Source: Mucilaginibacter pedocola (GTDB lineage Bacteria; Bacteroidota; Bacteroidia; Sphingobacteriales; Sphingobacteriaceae). Taken from it: a stretch of 64,000 bases of DNA. Of the stretch, positions 51,090 through 60,087 are shown one piece after another. Both the position numbers and the translations under genes were made by a program. The stretch is from positions 248,001 to 312,000 of the forward strand of contig NZ_MBTF01000038.1 in assembly GCF_002013915.1 (NCBI RefSeq), read 5' to 3'. Numbering within the stretch: the first letter of the stretch is position 1; each line of letters begins with the position of its first letter. The notes beneath the pieces are model-generated. The model ran no database searches. It had not been told where the DNA came from and saw only the letters and a program-made list of their open reading frames with translations.

Positions 51090-52064
51090 TTATTTTACGA
51101 CCCTATTAAGATTGTAAGTAGAAGTAAAAACTCCGTTGAGTTTAATCTTTATATTAAACTTATAAGATTTTATTTGATGAGATACAAGATTTTGATATTT
51201 TATTATGCCGGATGTCCAAAAATACCCATCCCCCAATATTTTGTTTATATTTTCTTGGGTAACGATTTTTGAGGTCTGATCTATGAAAACTATTGCGTTG
51301 CCTTTAACAATATAGTCCCCCGCCAAAGATTTTTCATTATTGGATTTTATGGTTTTTATACCCGCATCCGTTACCCTAATCGCAGAATAAAAATCTGTGT
51401 TCAAAATTTTAACTGGGTAATTGCCAAGGTTTGCGAGCGTGTATTTTATGTAATACGGCTTACCTATAATTGCACTGTCTATTCTAACTTCTGTAAGCTG
51501 AAGATAAGGCTCATTTGCAATTTTAAATTGGTTTTGCGTTTCTTGAAGTGCCCGTATTTGAGCATCTATCCCTTTTTTTTGTTTATTAACAAAATCTGTA
51601 TCTCTTTTCAATTTTGCGGCATCCGCAATATCAGATTGTATTTTATTAAGGCTATCCCTGATATAAACTCTTTCATTATTGGAACTGTCGGCAAGGAAGG
51701 TTTTATTAGCTACTTCAATAGACCGCCTGGTCAACACGCCCTGCCATATCGAAATACCTGCCAATATTATTGTAAGTAAGAAAAGCCCAGCGTTTAAGTA
51801 ATTAGCATTGTTAGAAATTTTATTTGCGGTAGTTGCTATTTTATTTGCCTCAATCTGTAAACTATTGTCATCGGGAGCATTAACCACATTTACTTTTATA
51901 TCGTTCCCTTGATGTTCAGTGGGAGTGCGATTAGTATACTCATCTTCTACTTGGTTAGCACCGGTATTCACCGTTAAATTAATAATAGGAGCACTTTTTC
52001 TCTTCTTAGGTGCTGTACGACCCGGAACTTGACCGTCATCATTCGGATTGTGATTTCTTGGCAT
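51090..52064 (-). CDS. A+T-rich hypothetical single-span membrane protein
   Basis: A 324-residue protein of unknown function. A polar, Lys/Arg/Asn-rich N-terminus (about 1-90), one transmembrane helix (about 92-112, GLFLLTIILAGISIWQGVL), a coiled-coil region (about 125-175) and a C-terminal beta-rich domain (about 180-320, EPYLQLTEVRIDSAIIGKPY). The coding sequence is clearly A+T-richer than its neighbours and is bracketed by R4-type repeats, which suggests acquisition (inference). The ATG at 52064 is the only good start. Confidence 0.7.
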   Translation of the reverse strand: MPRNHNPNDDGQVPGRTAPKKRKSAPIINLTVNTGANQVEDEYTNRTPTEHQGNDIKVNVVNAPDDNSLQIEANKIATTANKISNNANYLNAGLFLLTIILAGISIWQGVLTRRSIEVANKTFLADSSNNERVYIRDSLNKIQSDIADAAKLKRDTDFVNKQKKGIDAQIRALQETQNQFKIANEPYLQLTEVRIDSAIIGKPYYIKYTLANLGNYPVKILNTDFYSAIRVTDAGIKTIKSNNEKSLAGDYIVKGNAIVFIDQTSKIVTQENINKILGDGYFWTSGIIKYQNLVSHQIKSYKFNIKIKLNGVFTSTYNLNRVVK

Positions 52065-52181
52065 TTAGGTAATGTTTCTATAAAGATAATTCTTACAAAT
52101 TTAGGTACAAACAACTTTTCTCTACGCGTCTTTGCGGGCAAAAACCCACCACAAACCCATTCATCAATAAATATTTTTCAA

Positions 52182-52247
52182 AAACTACAAAAATAGTTTG
52201 CAAACTATAAAAATAGTTCTACCTTAGCCTAACTATAAAAATAGTTT
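52182..52247 (+). promoter_or_regulatory. Three BlaI-type operators
   Basis: Three imperfect dyads AACTAnnnnnTAGTT: 52182-52199 (AAACTACAAAAATAGTTT), 52202-52219 (AAACTATAAAAATAGTTC) and 52230-52247 (TAACTATAAAAATAGTTT). They lie directly upstream of the blaI-like ATG at 52251, where a BlaI dimer would repress its own operon. Confidence 0.75.
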
Positions 52248-52250
52248 GCT

Positions 52251-52628
52251 ATGCAGATAAAAGAATTAACCAAAGCCGAAGAACAGATAATGCAGATACT
52301 GTGGCAGTTGAACGAAGCCATTGTGAAGGATATCATCGAAAAAATTCCCGAGCCGAAACCCGCTTATAATACGGTTTCAACCGTGGTGCGTGTGCTGGAA
52401 GGCAAAGGATTTATAGACCATAAAGCCTACGGCAACTCACATGTATACTTCCCCCTCGTGAGCGAAGACGAGTACAAAAAATTCACATTCGATAAGCTGA
52501 TGAAAAACTACTTCAGCGATTCGTATAAAAGCCTGGTATCGTTCATTGCCGATGAGAAGAACCTGGGACTAAAAGAACTGGATGAACTAACCGAATTACT
52601 AAACAACCTCAAAAACAAAAAACAATGA
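52251..52628 (+). CDS. BlaI/MecI/CopY-type repressor
   Basis: A 125-residue winged-helix repressor (LTKAEEQIMQILWQLNEAIVKDIIEK, then YNTVSTVVRVLEGKGFIDHK). Family members repress a BlaR1-like protease operon until the protease cleaves them. The M56 gene follows with a 4-base overlap (ATGA). Three operator dyads lie upstream. The effector is unknown; the family is not confined to beta-lactam resistance in Bacteroidota. Confidence 0.95.
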   Translation: MQIKELTKAEEQIMQILWQLNEAIVKDIIEKIPEPKPAYNTVSTVVRVLEGKGFIDHKAYGNSHVYFPLVSEDEYKKFTFDKLMKNYFSDSYKSLVSFIADEKNLGLKELDELTELLNNLKNKKQ

Positions 52629-54877
52629 ACTGGCTGCACTACCTTGTTGAAGCAAATATTTACCTGGGAGTATTTTATTTGTGCTATTGCCTGTTTTTAA
52701 ATAACGAAACCCACTACCTGCTGGGCCGCGGTTACCTGTTGTTTAGCTGCATAATATCATTCGTTTTGCCCGTAACGCAGCTTAGCGTATTAAGGCCCGT
52801 TGAAGAAATTGAGATAGAACCGGTGCTTTACCCCGCACAAATACCTGCCCCGCTGGTGCCTAAAATAACTATTGCCGAGCCGGTTAAGCAAATTACCGCC
52901 GCCGACATACTATTCTACGCCTATATAATAGGTGCAGTTATTACCCTGGTGGTATTCGCTTTCCGCCTTTACCGCCTCTCGTTACTGATGCGTAAAAGCC
53001 ATGCTTTATATGGCGATAAGTATAAACTGGTACAGCTTAACGGAGATAGTACGGCATTCTCGTTCTTTAATTACCTGTTCATTGGCACTAATGTGCCTCA
53101 GCCCGATACCATTATAGCGCACGAACTGGTGCACATTCGCCAAAAGCACTCGGCAGACATTGTTTTTGTAGAGCTAATAAAGGTAGCCTGCTGGTTCAAC
53201 CCCTTAATATACTTGTTGCAACGCAGCCTGCGCACCATACACGAGTACATTGCCGACGAGCAGACCGCTGCGCGAGAGCAAGACGCGCTTGCCTATTCTT
53301 CCTTCCTGCTGCATAATGCCTACGGGTTGCAGGGCTCCCCTATTGCACATTCTTTTTTCAATTATAACCTTTTAAAAAAACGGATCATTATGTTAAACCA
53401 ACAACGGTCGGGTAAGTTAGCAAGGCTAAAGTACCTGGCAGCAGTGCCCCTGTGCGCAGGGATGCTGTGCGCATCAACCCTGGTGTTCAGTAAAGATTAT
53501 GCGTTCATTGATCTTTCGCCGGCCAAAAAAGCCTCGGAAGCAATGGCGGCCAACACTATTAAGTATTTCAAAATAGTGGATAAAGCGAACAACATCACTA
53601 CCTATGCCGACAATTTATCCTTTACCCATAAAGGAACCAATAAAACCTATTTGGCTAAAAGCACCACCGCTGCAGATATTGCCTATATCGAAAAAACGGT
53701 GAAGCTTACCGTTGAGGTGATAGATGTTGACAGCAAAACGTTACTACCGATATCTGCCGCAAAAGCCGATACCGCGTTCGCTATGCGCCCGCCTGTAAAA
53801 TTTGGCAAAGGCTATACCTTGCAGGAGAATGATTACCTTATAGATAAAAAAACACCATACATCACCGTAACTATAAAGGAAAGTGGTGCCGAAAAGATCT
53901 ACAACAGCACTGATGCTACCTCTGCAGAGCGCAAAATGCTAAAGGATAAATACGGATTTGAGTTTAAAAAAGACGAAATGATGGCATTTTGGAAAATGAC
54001 TCGCCAATCTGACAAAGCCTTTAGCACTAACCCTAAATTACCGCCGCCGCCGCCACCTGTTGCTCAAAAAAACGGCTATAGCGAGCTTGCAGAATGGGTA
54101 TCGCAAAAGGTAAAGTATCCAAAAGACGCCGTTGAACAAAAGCTCAGCGCCTCGCTTGTGGCAGCATTTACTTTGAGTGCTAATGGCCGTATCAGCGATG
54201 TTACGGTAACCGGCAGCGATGACAAACGTTTTACCGATGCCGTTAAGGAAGGCATTGCTAAGTTCCCAAATGTTATAAAAGCCGAACCGGGCAAAAAGAA
54301 AATGGCCGTAACTTTGTTTGTGCTTGGCGATAAAGTACCTGCTATAGCAAGCTCTCTAAAAAACAGCCCTGAATTTATTGGCGAAACCGGCGTAGTTGGT
54401 ATAACTGCCGAACAAAGGAAAGAAATGAACCGCAAACTTCCTCCTCCGCCGCCGCCTGCTATAGCACCTAAACCGGCAAAAGTTGGTGTTACATCGCCAA
54501 AAAGTAAAATAGCTCCGCCTGTTGTTATGGCAGATGCGGGCCCAAAAATTGCCGAGATAAGAATAGACCCGCCAACGGTAGTGGCAGATGCAAAACCAAA
54601 ATTGGCTGAAGTTAGGATAGACGCAGCACCCGCAGCAGCACCAAAACTTAAATTGGCCCCGGTAAAAGAAGAAATTGTTATTGAGGAACCTGCTGCTGCA
54701 CCCTCCCCAAAACAGCTAATTAACGTAAAACCGAAACCGGTAAAAACCAAAGAAGTTAAGCTTTCGAAACCGGCTTTGGCCCCTAAAGTGCAGGAAATTG
54801 AGATAGTGCCTGTAAAGGAAAAACCGGTAGAAATTAAAATTGAACCGATAAAAGCAGACCCTAAAAAAAATATGTAG
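52625..54877 (+). CDS. M56 (BlaR1-like) metallopeptidase with TonB-type domain
   Basis: A 750-residue inner-membrane protease. Order: N-terminal transmembrane helices (about 5-40 and 95-120), the M56 catalytic domain with zinc motif HELVH (166-170), a further helix (about 285-305, PLCAGMLCASTLVFS), a periplasmic region, then a TonB-C-like domain (about 484-575, WVSQKVKYPKDAVEQK and VAAFTLSANGRISDV). A Pro/Lys/Ala-rich tail of about 170 residues follows, with repeated VVADAxPKxAEVRID-type units. The TonB domain normally ends such proteins, so the tail is unusual. Coupled to the repressor gene. Confidence 0.93.
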   Translation: MNWLHYLVEANIYLGVFYLCYCLFLNNETHYLLGRGYLLFSCIISFVLPVTQLSVLRPVEEIEIEPVLYPAQIPAPLVPKITIAEPVKQITAADILFYAYIIGAVITLVVFAFRLYRLSLLMRKSHALYGDKYKLVQLNGDSTAFSFFNYLFIGTNVPQPDTIIAHELVHIRQKHSADIVFVELIKVACWFNPLIYLLQRSLRTIHEYIADEQTAAREQDALAYSSFLLHNAYGLQGSPIAHSFFNYNLLKKRIIMLNQQRSGKLARLKYLAAVPLCAGMLCASTLVFSKDYAFIDLSPAKKASEAMAANTIKYFKIVDKANNITTYADNLSFTHKGTNKTYLAKSTTAADIAYIEKTVKLTVEVIDVDSKTLLPISAAKADTAFAMRPPVKFGKGYTLQENDYLIDKKTPYITVTIKESGAEKIYNSTDATSAERKMLKDKYGFEFKKDEMMAFWKMTRQSDKAFSTNPKLPPPPPPVAQKNGYSELAEWVSQKVKYPKDAVEQKLSASLVAAFTLSANGRISDVTVTGSDDKRFTDAVKEGIAKFPNVIKAEPGKKKMAVTLFVLGDKVPAIASSLKNSPEFIGETGVVGITAEQRKEMNRKLPPPPPPAIAPKPAKVGVTSPKSKIAPPVVMADAGPKIAEIRIDPPTVVADAKPKLAEVRIDAAPAAAPKLKLAPVKEEIVIEEPAAAPSPKQLINVKPKPVKTKEVKLSKPALAPKVQEIEIVPVKEKPVEIKIEPIKADPKKNM

Positions 54878-54880
54878 AGC

Positions 54881-55507
54881 TTATCCTTTTACGTAGATCA
54901 CCTGCTTGGTCTCAAAAAAATCCTCCTCAAAATACTCCTTGAGGAAGAATTGCTGAACGGCTAAACCCGATTCGGCAATTTCTTGTGTTAGGTCCCCCCC
55001 TTTTAAATAGAGTATGCCGCTGGCCAATTTATTGCTTGCCGATTTACTGAATTTCCCTTTCACCCATGGGTAAAAATCTTTCAGCTGCGTAACCGCACGC
55101 GACACTACAAAATCAAATTTCTCCTTTATTTCTTCTGCGCGGGCATGGGTTCCTTTCACATTCGTCAAGCCTAAAGCTTCGGCAACACCATTCACCACCT
55201 TTATTTTTTTACCGATAGAATCAACCAAATGGAACCTGGTTTCGGGGAAAAGTATGGCCAAAGGTATACCCGGAAAGCCTCCTCCGGTACCTACATCAAG
55301 CACGTTTTCGCCAGGTAAAAAGGGCATTATTTTGGCAATACCGAGTGAATGCAGTACATGGCGTTCGTATAAAAGGTCGATGTCCTTGCGCGATATTACG
55401 TTTATTTGGTTATTCCAAAAGGTATAAAGTTCCTGCAGGCGGGCAAATTGCTCCTGTTGTGCAGGGGTAATATCCGGGAAATATTTCAGTATAAGGTCAG
55501 ATGTCAT
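54881..55507 (-). CDS. rsmG: 16S rRNA (guanine527-N7)-methyltransferase
   Basis: A 208-residue SAM-dependent methyltransferase, normal length. Motif I NVLDVGTGGGFPGIPLAIL, then HLVDSIGKKIKVV and the ARAEEIKEKFDFVVSRA block. It modifies G527 of 16S rRNA; loss gives low-level streptomycin resistance in other species. It ends 3 bases from the convergent M56 gene and overlaps the sigma factor gene by 11 bases. Confidence 0.96.
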   Translation of the reverse strand: MTSDLILKYFPDITPAQQEQFARLQELYTFWNNQINVISRKDIDLLYERHVLHSLGIAKIMPFLPGENVLDVGTGGGFPGIPLAILFPETRFHLVDSIGKKIKVVNGVAEALGLTNVKGTHARAEEIKEKFDFVVSRAVTQLKDFYPWVKGKFSKSASNKLASGILYLKGGDLTQEIAESGLAVQQFFLKEYFEEDFFETKQVIYVKG

Positions 55508-56102
55508 CCTTATTATAGCGGTTGATAATGTTGCCCAAAAGGTACCTTGCCCTAAACAATTGCGCCTTTACGGTACCCAAAGGCAGGTCCAGTTGCTGGG
55601 CAATCTCCTCGTACGATAGCTCATCGAAATAGCGTAAAGTAATAAGGTTACGGTAGCGCGGAGGCAAGCTTTCTATCAGGGTTTTCAGTTCTTCGGTCTG
55701 CTGTTTTTTGATGGAAGTTTCTTCGGGGTTAAGTGTATCCGCCTTTATTTGCAGCGGCTTTTCCTCCCCGTCTTCATCCAGCATACCGTGGATAGATTGC
55801 GTGTTAAGCTTCTTTTTACGGATAAAATCGATACAGTTATTAGTGGCCACACGGAAAAGCCAGGTGCTAAACGCAAACTCGGGCTGGTATTTTTCCAGTT
55901 TTTCGAAGGCTTTGGCAAAGGTTTCTACAGTAAGGTCCATAGCATCCTCTTTGTTATTTACCATCTTCAGCACCATAAAATATATCGAATCTTTATAGCG
56001 GTGCATCAGGTCGGCGTAAGCCTTTTGGTTACCTTCGCGGGCTTTTACAACCAGGTGAAAATCGTTCTTGGCGTTCTCGGTAAAATTGGCGTTTACTTCC
56101 AT
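55497..56102 (-). CDS. ECF-type RNA polymerase sigma factor
   Basis: A 201-residue extracytoplasmic-function sigma factor with region 2 (DAMDLTVETFAKAFEKLEKY, FSTWLFRVATNNCIDFIRKKK) and region 4 (LPPRYRNLITLRYFDELSYE, EEIAQQLDLPLGTVKAQLFRAR). No anti-sigma gene is adjacent. It overlaps the glycosyltransferase gene by 10 bases upstream and rsmG by 11 bases downstream, so the three form one translationally coupled operon. Confidence 0.95.
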   Translation of the reverse strand: MEVNANFTENAKNDFHLVVKAREGNQKAYADLMHRYKDSIYFMVLKMVNNKEDAMDLTVETFAKAFEKLEKYQPEFAFSTWLFRVATNNCIDFIRKKKLNTQSIHGMLDEDGEEKPLQIKADTLNPEETSIKKQQTEELKTLIESLPPRYRNLITLRYFDELSYEEIAQQLDLPLGTVKAQLFRARYLLGNIINRYNKDDI

Positions 56103-57211
56103 CGGGTGGGTTTTATAAAAGTACCTATCAATCCAAACACGTTTAAGTAAAGGTAATATAACAGATCAAAAAACGGCAGGCTCCAAAGCAAGTCGCCGGC
56201 ATCTAATTTTTTAAACACCCTGCTATATATAATGGTTTGCAGTATCAACCTAAAAACTACAACACCAATGGCAAGCAGCGGTTCAAACTTAAATACAAGG
56301 CACAATATAAATAAAACATAAAATAAAAAACCGCTAACGGCATCAAAACTTAACAGGCGGCGGTGCTTGTTTTTGTATACTGCGCCTACCCCCATATGCC
56401 TTTTTTTCTGCCTGAACCAACTGCCCACAGATGTTTTTGCCGGCGTGTGGGTAAAGGCATCGGGGTGTAATTCAATTACAGTATTCTCGGCAGTAGCGTT
56501 CTCGTTTACAAACAAATCGTCGTCGCCACTCATTAAATGCATGTGCGATGCAAAGCCTTTTGAGGCAAAAAACAGAGTTTTAGTGTAAGCCAGGTTACGC
56601 CCTATACCCATATAAGCATCGCCGCGCAGAGCTGCCGAAAGGTAGTTAATAGCGGTTTTAACAGTCTCAAACCTCACAAAAGCATTCAGGAAGCTCTTGC
56701 CGCGGAAGTATGGCGAATAGCCCAAAACTATCTGTGTATTGCCTTTAAAATTGGCTGCCATACGGGTTATCCAATGTAGAGTGGCAGGCTTGCAATCGGC
56801 ATCGGTAAACAAAAGATGCTCGTGTTGGGCGGCCTTTATACCCAGTGTAAGGGCGAATTTTTTGCCGGTTTTGTAGCGGTCGTGCTCTGTAATTGTTACC
56901 ACTTTAAGGTGCGAAAACTCCTGTTGGATATCTTTTAAAACCTCCTCGGAGTTATCGTACGAGCAATCGTTCACTACTATAACCTCATAATCGGGGTATT
57001 TTTGCTGTAATATATAAGGTAAGTTTTCGGTAAGGTTACGGCTTTCGTTACGGGCGCTGATGATAACTGATATGGGGATAGCTACCTCAGGCAGGCCGGG
57101 TTCGGGCTTGTAGTTATACAACTTGGTATGGTTGGCCACCAGGTAGTACAACTGAACAATTAAACAAAGTTGAAACAGAACAAATAACGCCTCTTGAATA
57201 TAAGCTTCCAA
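56093..57211 (-). CDS. Membrane glycosyltransferase, family 2
   Basis: A 372-residue GT2 protein. An N-terminal hydrophobic helix (about 3-25), GT-A domain with ISVIISARNESRNL, VIVVNDCSYDNSEEVL, the DXD-like LFTDADCKPA, and QKKRHMGVG (QxxRW-like) near residue 270. Two or three C-terminal helices follow. It resembles transferases making surface polysaccharide. First gene of the coupled operon with the ECF sigma factor and rsmG. Confidence 0.9.
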   Translation of the reverse strand: MEAYIQEALFVLFQLCLIVQLYYLVANHTKLYNYKPEPGLPEVAIPISVIISARNESRNLTENLPYILQQKYPDYEVIVVNDCSYDNSEEVLKDIQQEFSHLKVVTITEHDRYKTGKKFALTLGIKAAQHEHLLFTDADCKPATLHWITRMAANFKGNTQIVLGYSPYFRGKSFLNAFVRFETVKTAINYLSAALRGDAYMGIGRNLAYTKTLFFASKGFASHMHLMSGDDDLFVNENATAENTVIELHPDAFTHTPAKTSVGSWFRQKKRHMGVGAVYKNKHRRLLSFDAVSGFLFYVLFILCLVFKFEPLLAIGVVVFRLILQTIIYSRVFKKLDAGDLLWSLPFFDLLYYLYLNVFGLIGTFIKPTRWK

Positions 57212-57399
57212 AACCTTAATAAAAATGAACGCAAAGTTGCTAAAAAAGGTTGAAAATGTGCGGGAAATGTTGCTATAAGTTGTGTAAAGATTGCCCTATA
57301 AAACCGCCTCCTGTACCTACTGCACGGGCTCGCTAACCTACTATATGAATATTACGCTAAAAGAATGTAACTTTAAACATTGGCCTATACTACTTATCA

Positions 57400-60018
57400 A
57401 TGCCGCGTTTTCATTTTCTATTACTCATAATACCTTTTCTACTGGCTGCTACTATAGCATATAGCCAACAAGATGTTGAATTTCATGAAAACGCCTACCT
57501 CTTAGCTGGCAAAAATATACTAAAAGTTAAGCGTAATTTTCATGACCCATACCTGTGGGTGCTTGCCGAAAACAATGAAGTATACCGAATTAACAGCCTG
57601 GATAACTCTATAGCAGACTATACGGCATTGTTCAATAACTATAATTTACCGTTTATAGATATTGCCGGGCAAAATAAAGATGTGGTTTTTATAGCCACAA
57701 ACTCTAATTATATAATACAATATAAAAATGGTAGTGTTAAACTTATTGGTACCGCGCAGGGTATTGAAGGCATAGTTAACTCCATCGGCATAATCGAGGA
57801 AATGGGCCAATACGCCACTCCTTATTTCCCTGCAGCGCCGGGTATACTTATTATTGGTACCAGTAATACCATATATAACTATAACATTGCCAACGAAACA
57901 GCCGCAGCGCAGTTTACCGATAACGTTGACAAACCAGGCCGCGTTTACGATGCAACCTATCGATCTGCTTTGCAAACTTTTAACAGCAGCCTTAACGACG
58001 ACCTGCCCGGGCTACGTCATTATTCGATACTGACTAACAATTACCTGATGTCGTTTTTATGGACCGGCGGCCTTTATGGCGAGGACATTTACACTGCAAC
58101 ACAAACCACAGGAATCGTTTATAATTACATAGACCTTTCCGCTTATCAAACTCTTTTTTATGGCACAGAGAAAGGGTTGGTTGAGATGATTAAGGGCAAC
58201 AGCCATATATTCTCGCAAAGCAAACAGTATTTGCAGGGCACCAAAGTAAATAAAGTAGCTACCATTTATGGCCTTACCACATTTGGCAATGCAGGCTTAT
58301 TTTTCGGCGTCGGGCAAATAAAAGAAAACTTATTGGTAGGCACTGATAAAGGATTGTATTTCAGCAACTCCTTTTACAACACTTTCGGCAAATTACCTGT
58401 CGGAGAAAGCTTGGATTTTTTATCATATGCCCCTTTAGAAAACATTGTGATAAACGATATATCTGTTAATAATGTAGTTGGCTCCAACCCGCTTTGTGAA
58501 GATGGCGCCTGGGTTGCTACGCAAAAAGGCCTATACTACCTCCGCCCCGATTATGGAAATTTCCTGGGTACACAGCGTTTGCAAGCCCTGATTTTTGAGA
58601 ACGATTATGCCGGTGCGATCACCGAAAAAGAAACCTGCGGCACGAATGTGAAAATGACTATCAGTGAATTCGATTATAAAGGCAACACTATACAATGGTA
58701 CAAAAACGGGGTAGAATTACCAGGCATTACCAGCCGCAGTTTTGAAACAAATGAATCCGGCGAATATTATGCAGTAGTATATGACCCCTGTGGCATGGAA
58801 CACATCCAAACCAACCAGTTGAAAGTGAAAGCCATAGACCGCCCCTCCTTTAAATTTGACTACAACGATAAGCTTCAGTACTGCGAAAACGCGATGGCGA
58901 ACTTACAGGTCGAAGGCAGCGATGCCTACCAGTATAGGTGGTATAAAGATGGTGTGCTAACCGGGCAAACAGGCAAACTATTAACCCTGAATGCTGCGGG
59001 TAAATACAAGGTTGAAGTAAGCGCCTGTACCGATAACTGGGAAACATCTAAAGAGGTAATTGTTGAATTCATAAAGCTGCCAAAACCTGTTATAACTACC
59101 AATAAAACTAATTACTGCATAGGCGACGCCGCTATTTTAAACGCCAATATACAAACCGATGCTGCCTATACACTTAATTGGATTCGCGATAATGTGTTGT
59201 TACCCGATGTCAAAAACAAAACAAACATTACCGTTACCGAGCCGGGCAACTACGCATTTACCGTTAGCAGCACACAAATAAACTGCTCGCAAACGGCGCA
59301 ACCGGTAGCTGTAGTTTTTGCTGCACCACCTACTTTAAGCATACAAAAAGTAATTAATACCACCCTGTGCGATGGCGAATCCGTAAGCCTTAAAGCTACC
59401 TATTCTGCCGGAAATATCAGCTGGTCTACCGGTGCAAATACCGATAATATAGAGGTAAAAACATCAGGAAATTACACTGCACGTGCCACCTCGGGCGACT
59501 GTTTTGCAGAGCAAACCATGGCCGTACAGTTTCTGCCCAACCCCATATTGGCCGTTCCGGATGCTGCCTTGTGCCAGTTTACCAAGGAGGCAATTACGCT
59601 TAGCGCACCTACCGGTTTCAGTAAATACGAGTGGAATGGCGTAGCAGGCGGCAGTACTTATACAGCCACAAGTACCGGTGATATTACCCTTGTAGTAACC
59701 GATGCAAATGGTTGCCGGGCATCGCAAACCATAAAAATAAGCAGCTACTGTACCGATATAAAACTGGCTAACACCTTCACGCCCAATGGCGATGGCGTAA
59801 ACGATACCTGGATAGTTGAAGGCCTTGATGGCGACCCTACCGCAATGGTGAAAATATACAACCGTTACGGCACACCCGTTTTTGAAAAACGAGGGGGAAC
59901 CATCGCCTGGAATGGCACCACAAAAGGCAAACCGGTACCGGCCGGGGCGTATTATTATGTAATAAGTGCCAGGGGTGGCAAGCAAATTCTAAGCGGTTCT
60001 GTCACGGTTATATATTAA
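57400..60018 (+). CDS. Type IX-secreted protein with gliding-motility C-terminal domain
   Basis: An 872-residue secreted protein with signal peptide MPRFHFLLLIIPFLLAATIA, an N-terminal region of about 390 residues with beta-propeller-like repeats, several Ig-like/PKD-like domains (about 400-780, each with a pair of Cys and a YxWYKDG-type motif), and a C-terminal domain starting TFTPNGDGVNDTW, the T9SS gliding-motility-associated sorting signal (type B). It is exported and probably surface-attached; the adhesion role is inference. Confidence 0.9.
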   Translation: MPRFHFLLLIIPFLLAATIAYSQQDVEFHENAYLLAGKNILKVKRNFHDPYLWVLAENNEVYRINSLDNSIADYTALFNNYNLPFIDIAGQNKDVVFIATNSNYIIQYKNGSVKLIGTAQGIEGIVNSIGIIEEMGQYATPYFPAAPGILIIGTSNTIYNYNIANETAAAQFTDNVDKPGRVYDATYRSALQTFNSSLNDDLPGLRHYSILTNNYLMSFLWTGGLYGEDIYTATQTTGIVYNYIDLSAYQTLFYGTEKGLVEMIKGNSHIFSQSKQYLQGTKVNKVATIYGLTTFGNAGLFFGVGQIKENLLVGTDKGLYFSNSFYNTFGKLPVGESLDFLSYAPLENIVINDISVNNVVGSNPLCEDGAWVATQKGLYYLRPDYGNFLGTQRLQALIFENDYAGAITEKETCGTNVKMTISEFDYKGNTIQWYKNGVELPGITSRSFETNESGEYYAVVYDPCGMEHIQTNQLKVKAIDRPSFKFDYNDKLQYCENAMANLQVEGSDAYQYRWYKDGVLTGQTGKLLTLNAAGKYKVEVSACTDNWETSKEVIVEFIKLPKPVITTNKTNYCIGDAAILNANIQTDAAYTLNWIRDNVLLPDVKNKTNITVTEPGNYAFTVSSTQINCSQTAQPVAVVFAAPPTLSIQKVINTTLCDGESVSLKATYSAGNISWSTGANTDNIEVKTSGNYTARATSGDCFAEQTMAVQFLPNPILAVPDAALCQFTKEAITLSAPTGFSKYEWNGVAGGSTYTATSTGDITLVVTDANGCRASQTIKISSYCTDIKLANTFTPNGDGVNDTWIVEGLDGDPTAMVKIYNRYGTPVFEKRGGTIAWNGTTKGKPVPAGAYYYVISARGGKQILSGSVTVIY

Positions 60019-60071
60019 AACGATGTGTTTTTCTAAACAATAGCCACCGCCTGTTTATCAACCTAAATCGT

Positions 60072-60079
60072 TAATTTTG
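60072..60079 (+). promoter_or_regulatory. -7 box abutting the tgt start
   Basis: TAATTTTG (TAnnTTTG), 8 bases before the tgt ATG at 60088, so the transcript would have almost no leader. Confidence 0.45.
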
Positions 60080-60087
60080 CGGGATTA

